From an uncultured Marinilabiliales bacterium (GTDB taxonomy: Bacteria; Bacteroidota; Bacteroidia; Bacteroidales; BM520), in the NCBI GenBank assembly GCA_937877575.1, contig CALFIZ010000122.1, positions 1 to 17,472 of the forward strand: a stretch of DNA of 17,472 bases, given 5' to 3'. A program made the translations under genes and the position numbers. The first letter of the stretch is position 1. Each line of letters opens with the position of its first letter. Of the stretch, positions 1 to 5,359 are shown in pieces. The notes beneath the pieces were generated by a model. It searched no databases, was not told where the DNA came from, and was given only the letters and a program-made list of their open reading frames with translations.

Positions 1-2
1 CC

Positions 3-50
3 AATTCATTCTGGAGTCTTGGCAATCGTTTTGTCGCAATATCAAGATAA
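3..50 (+). CDS. possible 3' end of an upstream gene, frame uncertain
   Basis: The window opens inside something that ends just before the terminator at 81-112. Two forward frames are open from the left edge: one stops at 48-50 (ending ...NRFVAISR), the other at 73-75 (ending ...KTFSYFYV). A third runs into the terminator stem and is unlikely. I cannot identify the family from so few residues and prefer the first frame only weakly. The existence of some forward gene end is better supported, by the terminator, than the frame. Confidence 0.3.
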   Translation, partial: NSFWSLGNRFVAISR

Positions 51-80
51 AACGTTTTCATATTTTTATGTTTAATGGTA

Positions 81-112
81 AAGGCTGCCATTCATAATGG
101 TAGCCTTTTTTT
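81..112 (+). terminator. Rho-independent terminator upstream of tatA
   Basis: A ten-pair stem (81-90 with 98-107, including one G-U pair) closes a seven-base loop and runs into seven T at 106-112. It ends the transcript of the gene entering from the left. It stands only 16 bases before the tatA start, leaving no room for a separate tatA promoter downstream of it. Confidence 0.85.
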
Positions 113-128
113 ATAAAAACCCATACAA

Positions 129-368
129 ATGATATTACTTGGAGTTATAGGAGGACAGGAGATTCTCTTTATCGCAGTTGTCGTTCTGATTCTCTTTGGC
201 GGCAAGAAGATACCTGAACTCATGCGTGGAATCGGCAAAGGAGTCAGGGAATACAATAAAGCTGTCAACGACATCAAAGACCAAATAAATGATATTAATG
301 AAGATATCAACGACATGAATCCAAAAAGCTCCATTGCTAAAGATAAACCTGAAGCAAACAAAGAATGA
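129..368 (+). CDS. tatA: Sec-independent protein translocase subunit TatA
   Basis: Pore-forming or membrane-thinning subunit of the twin-arginine translocase, which exports folded proteins across the inner membrane. The 79-residue protein shows the family layout: a short N-terminal membrane helix (about residues 11-24) with a glutamate at its start, the FG hinge (F23-G24), then the amphipathic helix beginning KKIPELMRGIGKGVRE. The charged tail (about 46-79) carries an Ile/Asn/Asp-rich stretch with regularly spaced isoleucines at 49-60, predicted helical. No TatB gene is present, as is usual in Bacteroidetes, so TatA probably serves both roles. The stop overlaps the tatC start in an ATGA, so the two are translationally coupled. 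There is no Shine-Dalgarno sequence. Identity is secure. Confidence 0.95.
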   Translation: MILLGVIGGQEILFIAVVVLILFGGKKIPELMRGIGKGVREYNKAVNDIKDQINDINEDINDMNPKSSIAKDKPEANKE

Positions 369-1177
369 AAGAAGGCACCTTTTGGGAACATTTGGAAGAA
401 CTAAGATGGACAATAATAAGGATTATTATTGTCGCTGTAGTACTCACTGTTGCCATATTCTCATTTAAGGACTTCGTTTTCAACAATATTATTTTTGCGC
501 CATGTGACGGTAACTTTGTGACATATCGCATATTATGCAATCTTGGCGACATGCTGAGGATGCCGAAAATATGCCCGGACATTGAAAGTATCAGCATCAT
601 AAACATCAATCTGTCGGCGCAGTTAATGGTACATCTGAGCACTGCGTTTTATCTTGCACTGATTGTGTCCTTTCCCTACATTGTCATAGAGTTGTGGCTG
701 TATGTATCTCCGGCACTTTACGTCAACGAGAAGAAACCCGCCATAAAGGGAGCGGTATCCTTTGTCATTCTGTTTTTCTCAGGAGTACTTCTCGCCTACT
801 ATGTGATTTTTCCCCTGACGCTTAATTTTCTCGGCAACTATCAGGTCAGCGATGCCGTTCCCAATCAGATTTCCCTTAATTCATACATTTCGACTTTCAA
901 CACATTGTTATTCATGATGGGGTTAGTCTTTGAGATGCCGGTAGTAGGTTATTTCTTCGGGAGAATAGGAGTATTGCAGGCTGATTTTCTGAAACAATAC
1001 CGTAAAATAGCCGTGGTCGTAGTGCTTGTTCTTGCCGCGTTAATCACACCGAGCACCGACATTTTCACCATGATGATAGTAGCGTTGCCGCTGATGATGC
1101 TTTACGAATTGACAATTGCGGTTGTCAGGAGTGTAAACAAAAAAAGCGGTCAGCAAGTTAATGCCGACCGCTATTAA
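365..1177 (+). CDS. tatC: Sec-independent protein translocase subunit TatC
   Basis: Multispanning receptor of the Tat system that recognises twin-arginine signal peptides. The 270-residue protein begins with the hallmark cytoplasmic motif FWEHLEELR (residues 6-14) followed by six hydrophobic segments. The first periplasmic loop (about 36-85) is longer than in the E. coli protein and holds three cysteines, a pattern I associate with Bacteroidetes TatC. The conserved second-helix region (SFPYIVIELWLYVSPAL, about 98-114) contains the glutamate expected there, and TPSTD occurs near residue 229. It starts four bases inside tatA. The last codons coincide with the inverted repeat that acts as terminator for the opposing tsf operon, so the C-terminal residues SGQQVNADRY are partly dictated by that hairpin. 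Confidence 0.95.
   Translation: MKEGTFWEHLEELRWTIIRIIIVAVVLTVAIFSFKDFVFNNIIFAPCDGNFVTYRILCNLGDMLRMPKICPDIESISIININLSAQLMVHLSTAFYLALIVSFPYIVIELWLYVSPALYVNEKKPAIKGAVSFVILFFSGVLLAYYVIFPLTLNFLGNYQVSDAVPNQISLNSYISTFNTLLFMMGLVFEMPVVGYFFGRIGVLQADFLKQYRKIAVVVVLVLAALITPSTDIFTMMIVALPLMMLYELTIAVVRSVNKKSGQQVNADRY
1139..1172 (-). terminator. Rho-independent terminator of the tsf operon, inside tatC
   Basis: Read on the minus strand, 1172 to 1145 folds into a stem of seven pairs (AGCGGTC with GACCGCT) plus two inner GC pairs, then runs straight into seven T (1145-1139, the first of them also the last stem base). tsf stops at 1205, so the hairpin lies about 33 bases downstream of it. The whole element lies within the last 13 codons of tatC on the other strand. 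The forward strand has the same hairpin but no T tract, so it should act mainly on the minus-strand transcript. Confidence 0.8.
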
Positions 1178-1204
1178 TTAACAAATAATTCGTTATATTA
1201 TCGG

Positions 1205-2035
1205 TTATGCACCGAGAATAAGTCTGTAGAAAGATTTAACTTTCAGTTCTTTGTCAACTGATTTGATATACTCTGAAACAGAGATTTTACCGTCGCGTAC
1301 GAAGATTTGATCGAGAAGGGTGTTTTCCTTGAAGAACTTTTTCAGTTTACCTTCAGCGATTTTGTCAACCATATTTTCAGGTTTGCCTTCCTGACGGACC
1401 TGTTCGCGAGCTATTTCCATTTCTCTTTCGATAACATCAGCAGGGATTGACTGTTCATCCACAGCGATAGGAGCCATAGCGGCAACCTGCATAGCCAATT
1501 CGTGAGCGACAGTATTGCTCTGTTCACCGGCCTTATTCATAGCGACCAGTGTAGCGACTCTGTTGCCGAGGTGGTTATAAGCGTTAACGAGTTCCGATTC
1601 GAGGTACAGATAGTGGGCGAGAGTATTCTTTTCACCTGTTTTACCTGTATTTTCGATTATACGGTCAGCGACTGTAACGCCATCGATTATTTGGTTATTG
1701 AGGTCTTCGAGAGATGTGATATGATTAGCGATTGCAACATCAACGATAGCGTTGGCAAGGTTCATGAAATCAGGTGTGTTAGCCACGAAGTCAGTTTCGC
1801 AGTTAAGCATAATCATAGCGCCGAAAGTTCCGTCAGCGGAAACCTTAGCAACGATTTTACCTTCATTTGCATCTCTGTCAGCTCTTTTGGAAGCGACTTT
1901 CTGTCCTTTTTTACGCAGGATGTCAATAGCTTTCTGGACATCGCCTTCAGCTTCAACGAGGGCGTGTTTGCAGTCCATCATGCCGGCACCGGTCATTTTA
2001 CGAAGTTCATTAACTTGTGATGCTGTTATATTCAT
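1205..2035 (-). CDS. tsf: elongation factor Ts
   Basis: Nucleotide-exchange factor that regenerates EF-Tu-GTP during elongation; cytosolic. The 276-residue protein has both family signatures: TGAGMMDCKHAL (15-26) in the N-terminal UBA-like domain and ETDFVA (80-85) in the core domain that contacts EF-Tu. The N-terminal domain covers about 1-55 and the dimerisation/core subdomains the rest, and the length is normal. The start is the ATG at 2033-2035, matching the usual MxITA start. It is the last gene of the minus-strand operon rplM-rpsI-rpsB-tsf, 25 bases after rpsB, the near-universal rpsB-tsf pairing. Termination is at the hairpin inside tatC. Confidence 0.97.
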   Translation of the reverse strand: MNITASQVNELRKMTGAGMMDCKHALVEAEGDVQKAIDILRKKGQKVASKRADRDANEGKIVAKVSADGTFGAMIMLNCETDFVANTPDFMNLANAIVDVAIANHITSLEDLNNQIIDGVTVADRIIENTGKTGEKNTLAHYLYLESELVNAYNHLGNRVATLVAMNKAGEQSNTVAHELAMQVAAMAPIAVDEQSIPADVIEREMEIAREQVRQEGKPENMVDKIAEGKLKKFFKENTLLDQIFVRDGKISVSEYIKSVDKELKVKSFYRLILGA

Positions 2036-2060
2036 TGTATGGATTTTTAAAGGTTAATAA

Positions 2061-2894
2061 TTATTTGGCTGAACGTCTTCTTCTTTGTTGTCTTTTGTTC
2101 TCATCGTTAGCGTCTTCGCTATTTTCGTCCTCGAAGTTGTCGGAATCGTTTTCGTTTTCCTCGTCTGTTTCGACTGCATCTTCCTCCTCACGTTTCTCCT
2201 TGTCGAGTTTACGTTCGTCGAGACCTTCCTGAATAGCGTCGCACATAGCTTTAACAATGAGTTCTATTGATTTTGCAGCATCATCGTTAGCAGGGATTGG
2301 GAAATCAACCAGGTTAGGATCGGCATTGGTATCCACGATAGCGAAAGTAGGGATACCGAGTTTCTTGGCTTCTGCGACAGCAATATGTTCTTTGATAATA
2401 TCGACTACAAAGAGAGCTGATGGAAGTCTGTTCAGTTCAGAGATACTTCCGAGGTTTTTCTCGAGTTTTGTTCTTTCACGCTCAATCTGCAATTTTTCAC
2501 GTTTAGAGAGGTTTTTATAGTTACTTGAAGCCATTTGTCTGTCGATAGCCGACATTTTGCGGACAGCCTTGCGGATAGTGGCGAAGTTGGTGAGCATACC
2601 GCCCGGCCAGCGTTCTGTAACGTAAGGCATATTGACGTTTTTAACTACATCAGACACAACATCTTTAGCCTGTTTTTTTGTAGCCACAAAGAGGACTTTC
2701 TTACCGGAGTGAGCTATCTGTTTGAGAGCAGCAGCAGCCTCATCTATTTTGGCTTGTGTTTTGTATAAATCAATAATGTGGATACCATTGCGCTCCATGA
2801 AGATATAAGGAGCCATGTGAGGATTCCATTTTCTCTTAAGGTGGCCGAAGTGCACACCTGCCTTAAGAAGATCGTCAAAATTTGTTCTTGGCAT
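2061..2894 (-). CDS. rpsB: 30S ribosomal protein uS2 with long acidic tail
   Basis: Small-subunit protein S2, which binds late on the solvent side near the head-platform junction and helps recruit S1 in other bacteria. Residues 1-224 are a full S2 fold: the N-terminal signature VHFGHLKRKWNPHMAPYIF (14-32) and the second signature around VDIIKEHIAVAEAKKLGIP are both intact. Residues 225-277 form an extension that is first mixed charged, then strongly acidic (Asp/Glu/Asn, with Ser), and ends in a run of arginines. It looks disordered. Tails on S2 occur in Bacteroidetes, but I cannot judge how typical this one is. It follows rpsI after a 107-base structured spacer and precedes tsf by 25 bases. 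Confidence 0.97.
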   Translation of the reverse strand: MPRTNFDDLLKAGVHFGHLKRKWNPHMAPYIFMERNGIHIIDLYKTQAKIDEAAAALKQIAHSGKKVLFVATKKQAKDVVSDVVKNVNMPYVTERWPGGMLTNFATIRKAVRKMSAIDRQMASSNYKNLSKREKLQIERERTKLEKNLGSISELNRLPSALFVVDIIKEHIAVAEAKKLGIPTFAIVDTNADPNLVDFPIPANDDAAKSIELIVKAMCDAIQEGLDERKLDKEKREEEDAVETDEENENDSDNFEDENSEDANDENKRQQRRRRSAK

Positions 2895-2935
2895 TTTAGT
2901 TTACTTTCTTTAATTGGTTAATAATTAAACGCAAC

Positions 2936-2983
2936 CACAGAGTAGCATTCGTATAGAATGGTCTCTGTGATTTAGATACTAAA
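2936..2983 (-). promoter_or_regulatory. structured rpsI-rpsB spacer, candidate S2 leader or processing site
   Basis: This is the only long spacer in the operon. Transcribed on the minus strand it gives two consecutive hairpins starting 18 bases after the rpsI stop. The first is a five-pair TTTAG/CTAAA stem with a three-base loop (2971-2983). The second is longer: seven pairs (2936-2942 with 2963-2969), a small internal loop, five more pairs (2946-2950 with 2956-2960) and a five-base loop. No T tract follows, so this is not a standard terminator. Known precedent is S2 autoregulation through an rpsB leader in enterobacteria; whether this element does so is inference. Confidence 0.45.
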
Positions 2984-3001
2984 CTATTATTATCTATTAT
3001 C

Positions 3002-3391
3002 CTAACGTTTACTAAATTGAAATCTCTTACGAGCCTTAGGCTGACCCGGTTTTTTACGTTCAACAACGCGAGGGTCACGATGGAGGAAACCGTTTGATTT
3101 GAGTATCGGACGGTATTCTTCCTTATTGACTTCGCAGAGAGCTCTTGCAATGGCAAGACGCAATGCTTCAGCCTGTCCTTTGAAACCGCCGCCGTCAAGA
3201 TGAACATACATGTCAAACTGACCTTCGGTGTTGGTGACAGCTAAAGGCTGATTTACGATATAGCGAAGTGTGGCCAATGGAAAATAGTTTTCCAAATCCT
3301 TCTTGTTGATAACGATCTTGCCGCTACCTTCCTTCATGTAAAGGCGAGCAACAGCAGCTTTTCTTCTGCCTATTGTATTAACAACTTCCAT
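3002..3391 (-). CDS. rpsI: 30S ribosomal protein uS9
   Basis: Small-subunit head protein S9, whose C-terminal tail reaches the P-site tRNA anticodon loop. The 129-residue protein has the N-terminal IGRRKAAVARLYMKEGSG region, the central GGGFKGQAEALRLAIARAL signature and the invariant C-terminal SKR, so it is complete. The start ATG (3389-3391) is five bases after the rplM stop, so the pair is likely translationally coupled. The rplM-rpsI pairing is conserved in most bacteria. After the stop comes the hairpin-rich spacer before rpsB. Confidence 0.97.
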   Translation of the reverse strand: MEVVNTIGRRKAAVARLYMKEGSGKIVINKKDLENYFPLATLRYIVNQPLAVTNTEGQFDMYVHLDGGGFKGQAEALRLAIARALCEVNKEEYRPILKSNGFLHRDPRVVERKKPGQPKARKRFQFSKR

Positions 3392-3396
3392 TTCTA

Positions 3397-3855
3397 TTAT
3401 TTAATAATTGTATTGATATCAATGCTACGAGGTTTCTGAGCTTCGTTCTTATGTTCGCTGCCTGCGTAAACCTTCAAATTTCTGAGAAGAGCTGCTCCTA
3501 ATCTGTTCTTTGGGAGCATGCCTTTAACAGCATGTCTTACTACAAAAGTAGGATCCATCTTCATAACTTCACTTACAGTTCTTGTTCTCTGTGAGCCAGG
3601 ATAGCCGGAATGACGCATGTATTCCTTGAGATTATACTTCTGGCCTGTCAATTTCACCTTCTCGGCGTTGATTACTATTACGTTGTCTCCACAATCTACG
3701 TGTGGTGTGTAACATGGTTTGTGCTTGCCTCTCAGCAAGAATGCAACTCGTGTCGCAAGACGGCCTAAAACCTGTCCCTCTGCGTCCACTACCAACCATT
3801 CCTTGTTCGCGGTATCTTTCGTTACCGATAATGTTTTATAACTTATTGAGTCCAT
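3397..3855 (-). CDS. rplM: 50S ribosomal protein uL13
   Basis: Early-assembling large-subunit protein L13. I take the ATG at 3853-3855, giving 152 residues starting MDSISYKTLSV, because L13 normally begins a few residues before a WLVVDAEGQVLGRLAT segment. The reading frame extends 21 codons further upstream, but that segment crosses the likely transcription start near 3898 and the promoter box at 3905-3912. Core motifs include VLGRLATRVA and the loop HSGYPGSQ with downstream VRHAVKGMLPKNRLG, all typical. It is first in the four-gene minus-strand ribosomal operon, with a leader of about 40 bases. Confidence 0.96.
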   Translation of the reverse strand: MDSISYKTLSVTKDTANKEWLVVDAEGQVLGRLATRVAFLLRGKHKPCYTPHVDCGDNVIVINAEKVKLTGQKYNLKEYMRHSGYPGSQRTRTVSEVMKMDPTFVVRHAVKGMLPKNRLGAALLRNLKVYAGSEHKNEAQKPRSIDINTIIK

Positions 3856-3904
3856 CTTTAATTGATTTCTAACTATACTCTTTAACTCTCTAAAAATCGG
3901 ACTG

Positions 3905-3912
3905 CAAAGGTA
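3905..3912 (-). promoter_or_regulatory. -7 promoter box for the rplM operon
   Basis: On the minus strand this reads TACCTTTG followed by CAG, a perfect match to the Bacteroidetes -7 consensus TAnnTTTG. It lies about 50 bases before the chosen rplM start. I found no clear TTTG -33 element at the expected 19-21 base spacing. The box faces the divergent one at 3954-3961. Confidence 0.65.
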
Positions 3913-3953
3913 CAACATTTTTTTATATTGTATATGAATTTTGAAAATTTTTT

Positions 3954-3961
3954 TATCTTTG
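3954..3961 (+). promoter_or_regulatory. -7 promoter box for the GldA-like gene
   Basis: TATCTTTG followed by CAG matches the Bacteroidetes TAnnTTTG -7 consensus, 20 bases before the ATG at 3982. This implies a very short leader and argues against the longer reading frame beginning at 3928. A TTTG at 3940-3943 is too close (10 bases) to be its -33 element. Confidence 0.65.
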
Positions 3962-3981
3962 CAGAATTATTCAAAATAACA

Positions 3982-4896
3982 ATGTCTATCAGCATCAGAA
4001 ACATAACCAAGGTATATGGCGAACAAAAAGCCCTCAACAACGTTTGCATAAACATTGACAAAGGTGAGATAGTCGGACTTTTAGGCCCCAATGGTGCCGG
4101 CAAGTCAACCCTGATGAAAATATTGTGCTGTTATATTGAACCGACCGAAGGCACAGCAGACGTCTGCGGCTACAATATTGCAGCAAATCCCTTGGAAATC
4201 AAGCGTCTCATCGGCTACCTGCCCGAAAGCAACCCTCTCTATCCCGACATGTACATAAGGGAATATCTCGAATATGTTGCCAATATATATAAGGTATCGG
4301 ATAGGCAGAAACGCATTGACGAGGTGATGGAGGTGACAGGACTGAACCCCGAAAGGAAAAAACACATCAGCCAGCTGTCGAAAGGCTACAGACAAAGGGT
4401 CGGACTTGCGCAGGCTTTGATACACGACCCGCAGGTACTCATCCTCGATGAGCCCACCACAGGATTGGACCCGAACCAGCTAACCGAAATCCGTTCGCTG
4501 ATTAAATCAATCGGAAAAAACAAAACCGTTATCCTCTCCACACACATCATGCAGGAAGTCGAAGCAATATGCAACAGGGTTACCATTATTAATAAAGGTG
4601 TAATCATTGCCGATGACTCAACCGAAAACATAATGTCATCACAAAAAGGGTTTTCCCTTGATGTGGAACTCAAGAAACCATGCCCGAAAAATCCTTTTGA
4701 TAATATTGAAGGAATCAACAGAATAAAAGTGCTGCACGATGACGCCAAATCCCTTAAACTGAACATACAGTTCAAATCCGAGGAAGACATGCGTGACAGA
4801 ATGTTCAGCCATATCATCCAGAAAGGCTACACCCTGCTGTCAATGACTATCCCTGAGAAAAAACTTGAGGAAGTGTTCATTGACCTGGTAAAATAA
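3982..4896 (+). CDS. GldA-like ABC transporter ATP-binding protein
   Basis: Cytoplasmic ATPase of an ABC-2 type transporter, closest by motif style to the GldA family (gliding-associated in Flavobacteria but widespread in non-gliding Bacteroidetes). The protein has 304 residues from the ATG at 3982, chosen because MSISIRNITKVYG is the canonical start and the promoter box sits just upstream. Motifs are Walker A GPNGAGKST (35-43), signature LSKGYRQR (132-139, the LSKGY variant), Walker B VLILDEPTT (152-160) and switch histidine H188. The Q-loop position reads LPESNPLY, with glutamate in place of glutamine, as common in this subfamily. A C-terminal domain of about 90 residues follows. No permease gene (GldF/GldG or other ABC-2 protein) lies in the window, so its membrane partner and substrate are unknown. 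Confidence 0.9.
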   Translation: MSISIRNITKVYGEQKALNNVCINIDKGEIVGLLGPNGAGKSTLMKILCCYIEPTEGTADVCGYNIAANPLEIKRLIGYLPESNPLYPDMYIREYLEYVANIYKVSDRQKRIDEVMEVTGLNPERKKHISQLSKGYRQRVGLAQALIHDPQVLILDEPTTGLDPNQLTEIRSLIKSIGKNKTVILSTHIMQEVEAICNRVTIINKGVIIADDSTENIMSSQKGFSLDVELKKPCPKNPFDNIEGINRIKVLHDDAKSLKLNIQFKSEEDMRDRMFSHIIQKGYTLLSMTIPEKKLEEVFIDLVK

Positions 4897-4947
4897 GGCA
4901 TGAAGAAAATATTTTTTCAAAACAACTTCTTATAAAAGAAAAATTTA

Positions 4948-4955
4948 TATCTTTG
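4948..4955 (+). promoter_or_regulatory. -7 promoter box for rpmG-DUF4295-rpsP
   Basis: TATCTTTG followed by CAG, identical over 11 bases to the box before the GldA-like gene and matching the TAnnTTTG consensus. It stands 27 bases before the rpmG ATG. No clear TTTG -33 element is visible. It implies that rpmG starts its own transcript rather than depending on the ABC gene, whose stop is at 4896. Confidence 0.65.
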
Positions 4956-4968
4956 CAGCCCAAAATTT

Positions 4969-4974
4969 AAGGAG
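4969..4974 (+). promoter_or_regulatory. unusual Shine-Dalgarno sequence of rpmG
   Basis: AAGGAG lies eight bases before the rpmG ATG, ideal spacing for pairing with the 16S 3' end. Most genes in this window have no such sequence (for example the GldA-like gene, tatA and ddl), as expected of Bacteroidetes, so this one stands out. Confidence 0.6.
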
Positions 4975-4982
4975 ATTATATC

Positions 4983-5171
4983 ATGGCAAAAAAGAACAAA
5001 GACGCGCGTATTCAGGTAATACTTGAATGCACAGAACAGAAGGCCTCCGGAGTTCCTGGTATATCAAGGTATATCACCACCAAGAACAAGAAGAACACAC
5101 CGGAACGTCTTGAACTGAAAAAGTACAACCCGTACTTGAAGAGAGTTACAGTACACAAAGAAATCAAATAA
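4983..5171 (+). CDS. rpmG: 50S ribosomal protein bL33
   Basis: Small basic large-subunit protein near the E site. The 62-residue protein reads MAKKNKDARIQVILECTEQ, then a GISRYITTKNKKNTPERLELKKYNP core and a KRVTVHKEIK end, typical of Bacteroidetes L33. Only one cysteine (in LECT) is present, so this is the zinc-independent form lacking the paired CxxC ribbon. It is followed eight bases later by a DUF4295 gene, its usual neighbour in this phylum, and then by rpsP. rpmB, often its other neighbour, lies about 2.8 kb downstream behind cinA. It has its own promoter box and a rare good Shine-Dalgarno sequence. Confidence 0.97.
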   Translation: MAKKNKDARIQVILECTEQKASGVPGISRYITTKNKKNTPERLELKKYNPYLKRVTVHKEIK

Positions 5172-5179
5172 GTTGAATT

Positions 5180-5338
5180 ATGGCAAAGAAAACCGTTGCA
5201 ACATTGAGAACAGGATCTAACAAGAATTTTGCTAAGGTCTTTAAGATGGTGAGATCACCGAAGACAGGTGCTTACTACTTTGATGAAAAGATGGTTCCAC
5301 AAGAAAAAGTTGAGGAATATCTGAAAGAAAAAAATTAA
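5180..5338 (+). CDS. DUF4295 family small basic protein, probable ribosomal protein
   Basis: A 52-residue protein in the gap between rpmG and rpsP, short enough to be missed by length cut-offs. It reads MAKKTVATLRTGSNKNFAKV, then FKMVRSPKTGAYYFDEKMVP and a charged end QEKVEEYLKEKN. It is strongly basic in the first 30 residues with an acidic C-terminal helix, and the start ATG is eight bases after the rpmG stop. I recognise it as the Bacteroidetes-restricted DUF4295 family, which typically travels with rpmG. A Bacteroidetes-specific large-subunit protein named bL38 was reported from the Flavobacterium johnsoniae ribosome structure, and this family is a plausible match, but I am recalling that and cannot confirm it. 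Co-transcription with two ribosomal genes supports a ribosomal role. Confidence 0.88.
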   Translation: MAKKTVATLRTGSNKNFAKVFKMVRSPKTGAYYFDEKMVPQEKVEEYLKEKN

Positions 5339-5359
5339 TTAATCATTATTTAACAAATT

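Noticed and set aside
1502..2020. 172-codon open frame antisense to tsf
   Set aside because: It is the mirror of the EF-Ts coding sequence; the amino acid content is skewed and matches no family, while the minus-strand EF-Ts has full signatures.
2017..2232. Ser/Leu-rich forward frame opposite the rpsB tail
   Set aside because: Low-complexity serine content is the reverse complement of the acidic tail codons of S2, not an independent protein.
3856..3918. N-terminal extension of rplM
   Set aside because: It would begin upstream of the probable transcription start and adds residues not seen in L13.
3928..3981. N-terminal extension of the GldA-like gene
   Set aside because: The extra 18 codons include the -7 promoter box and precede the likely transcription start; family members start at the later methionine.
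4905..4920. A/T-only inverted repeat after the GldA-like gene as a terminator
   Set aside because: The stem is only weak A-T pairs with no proper T tract, so I do not call it.
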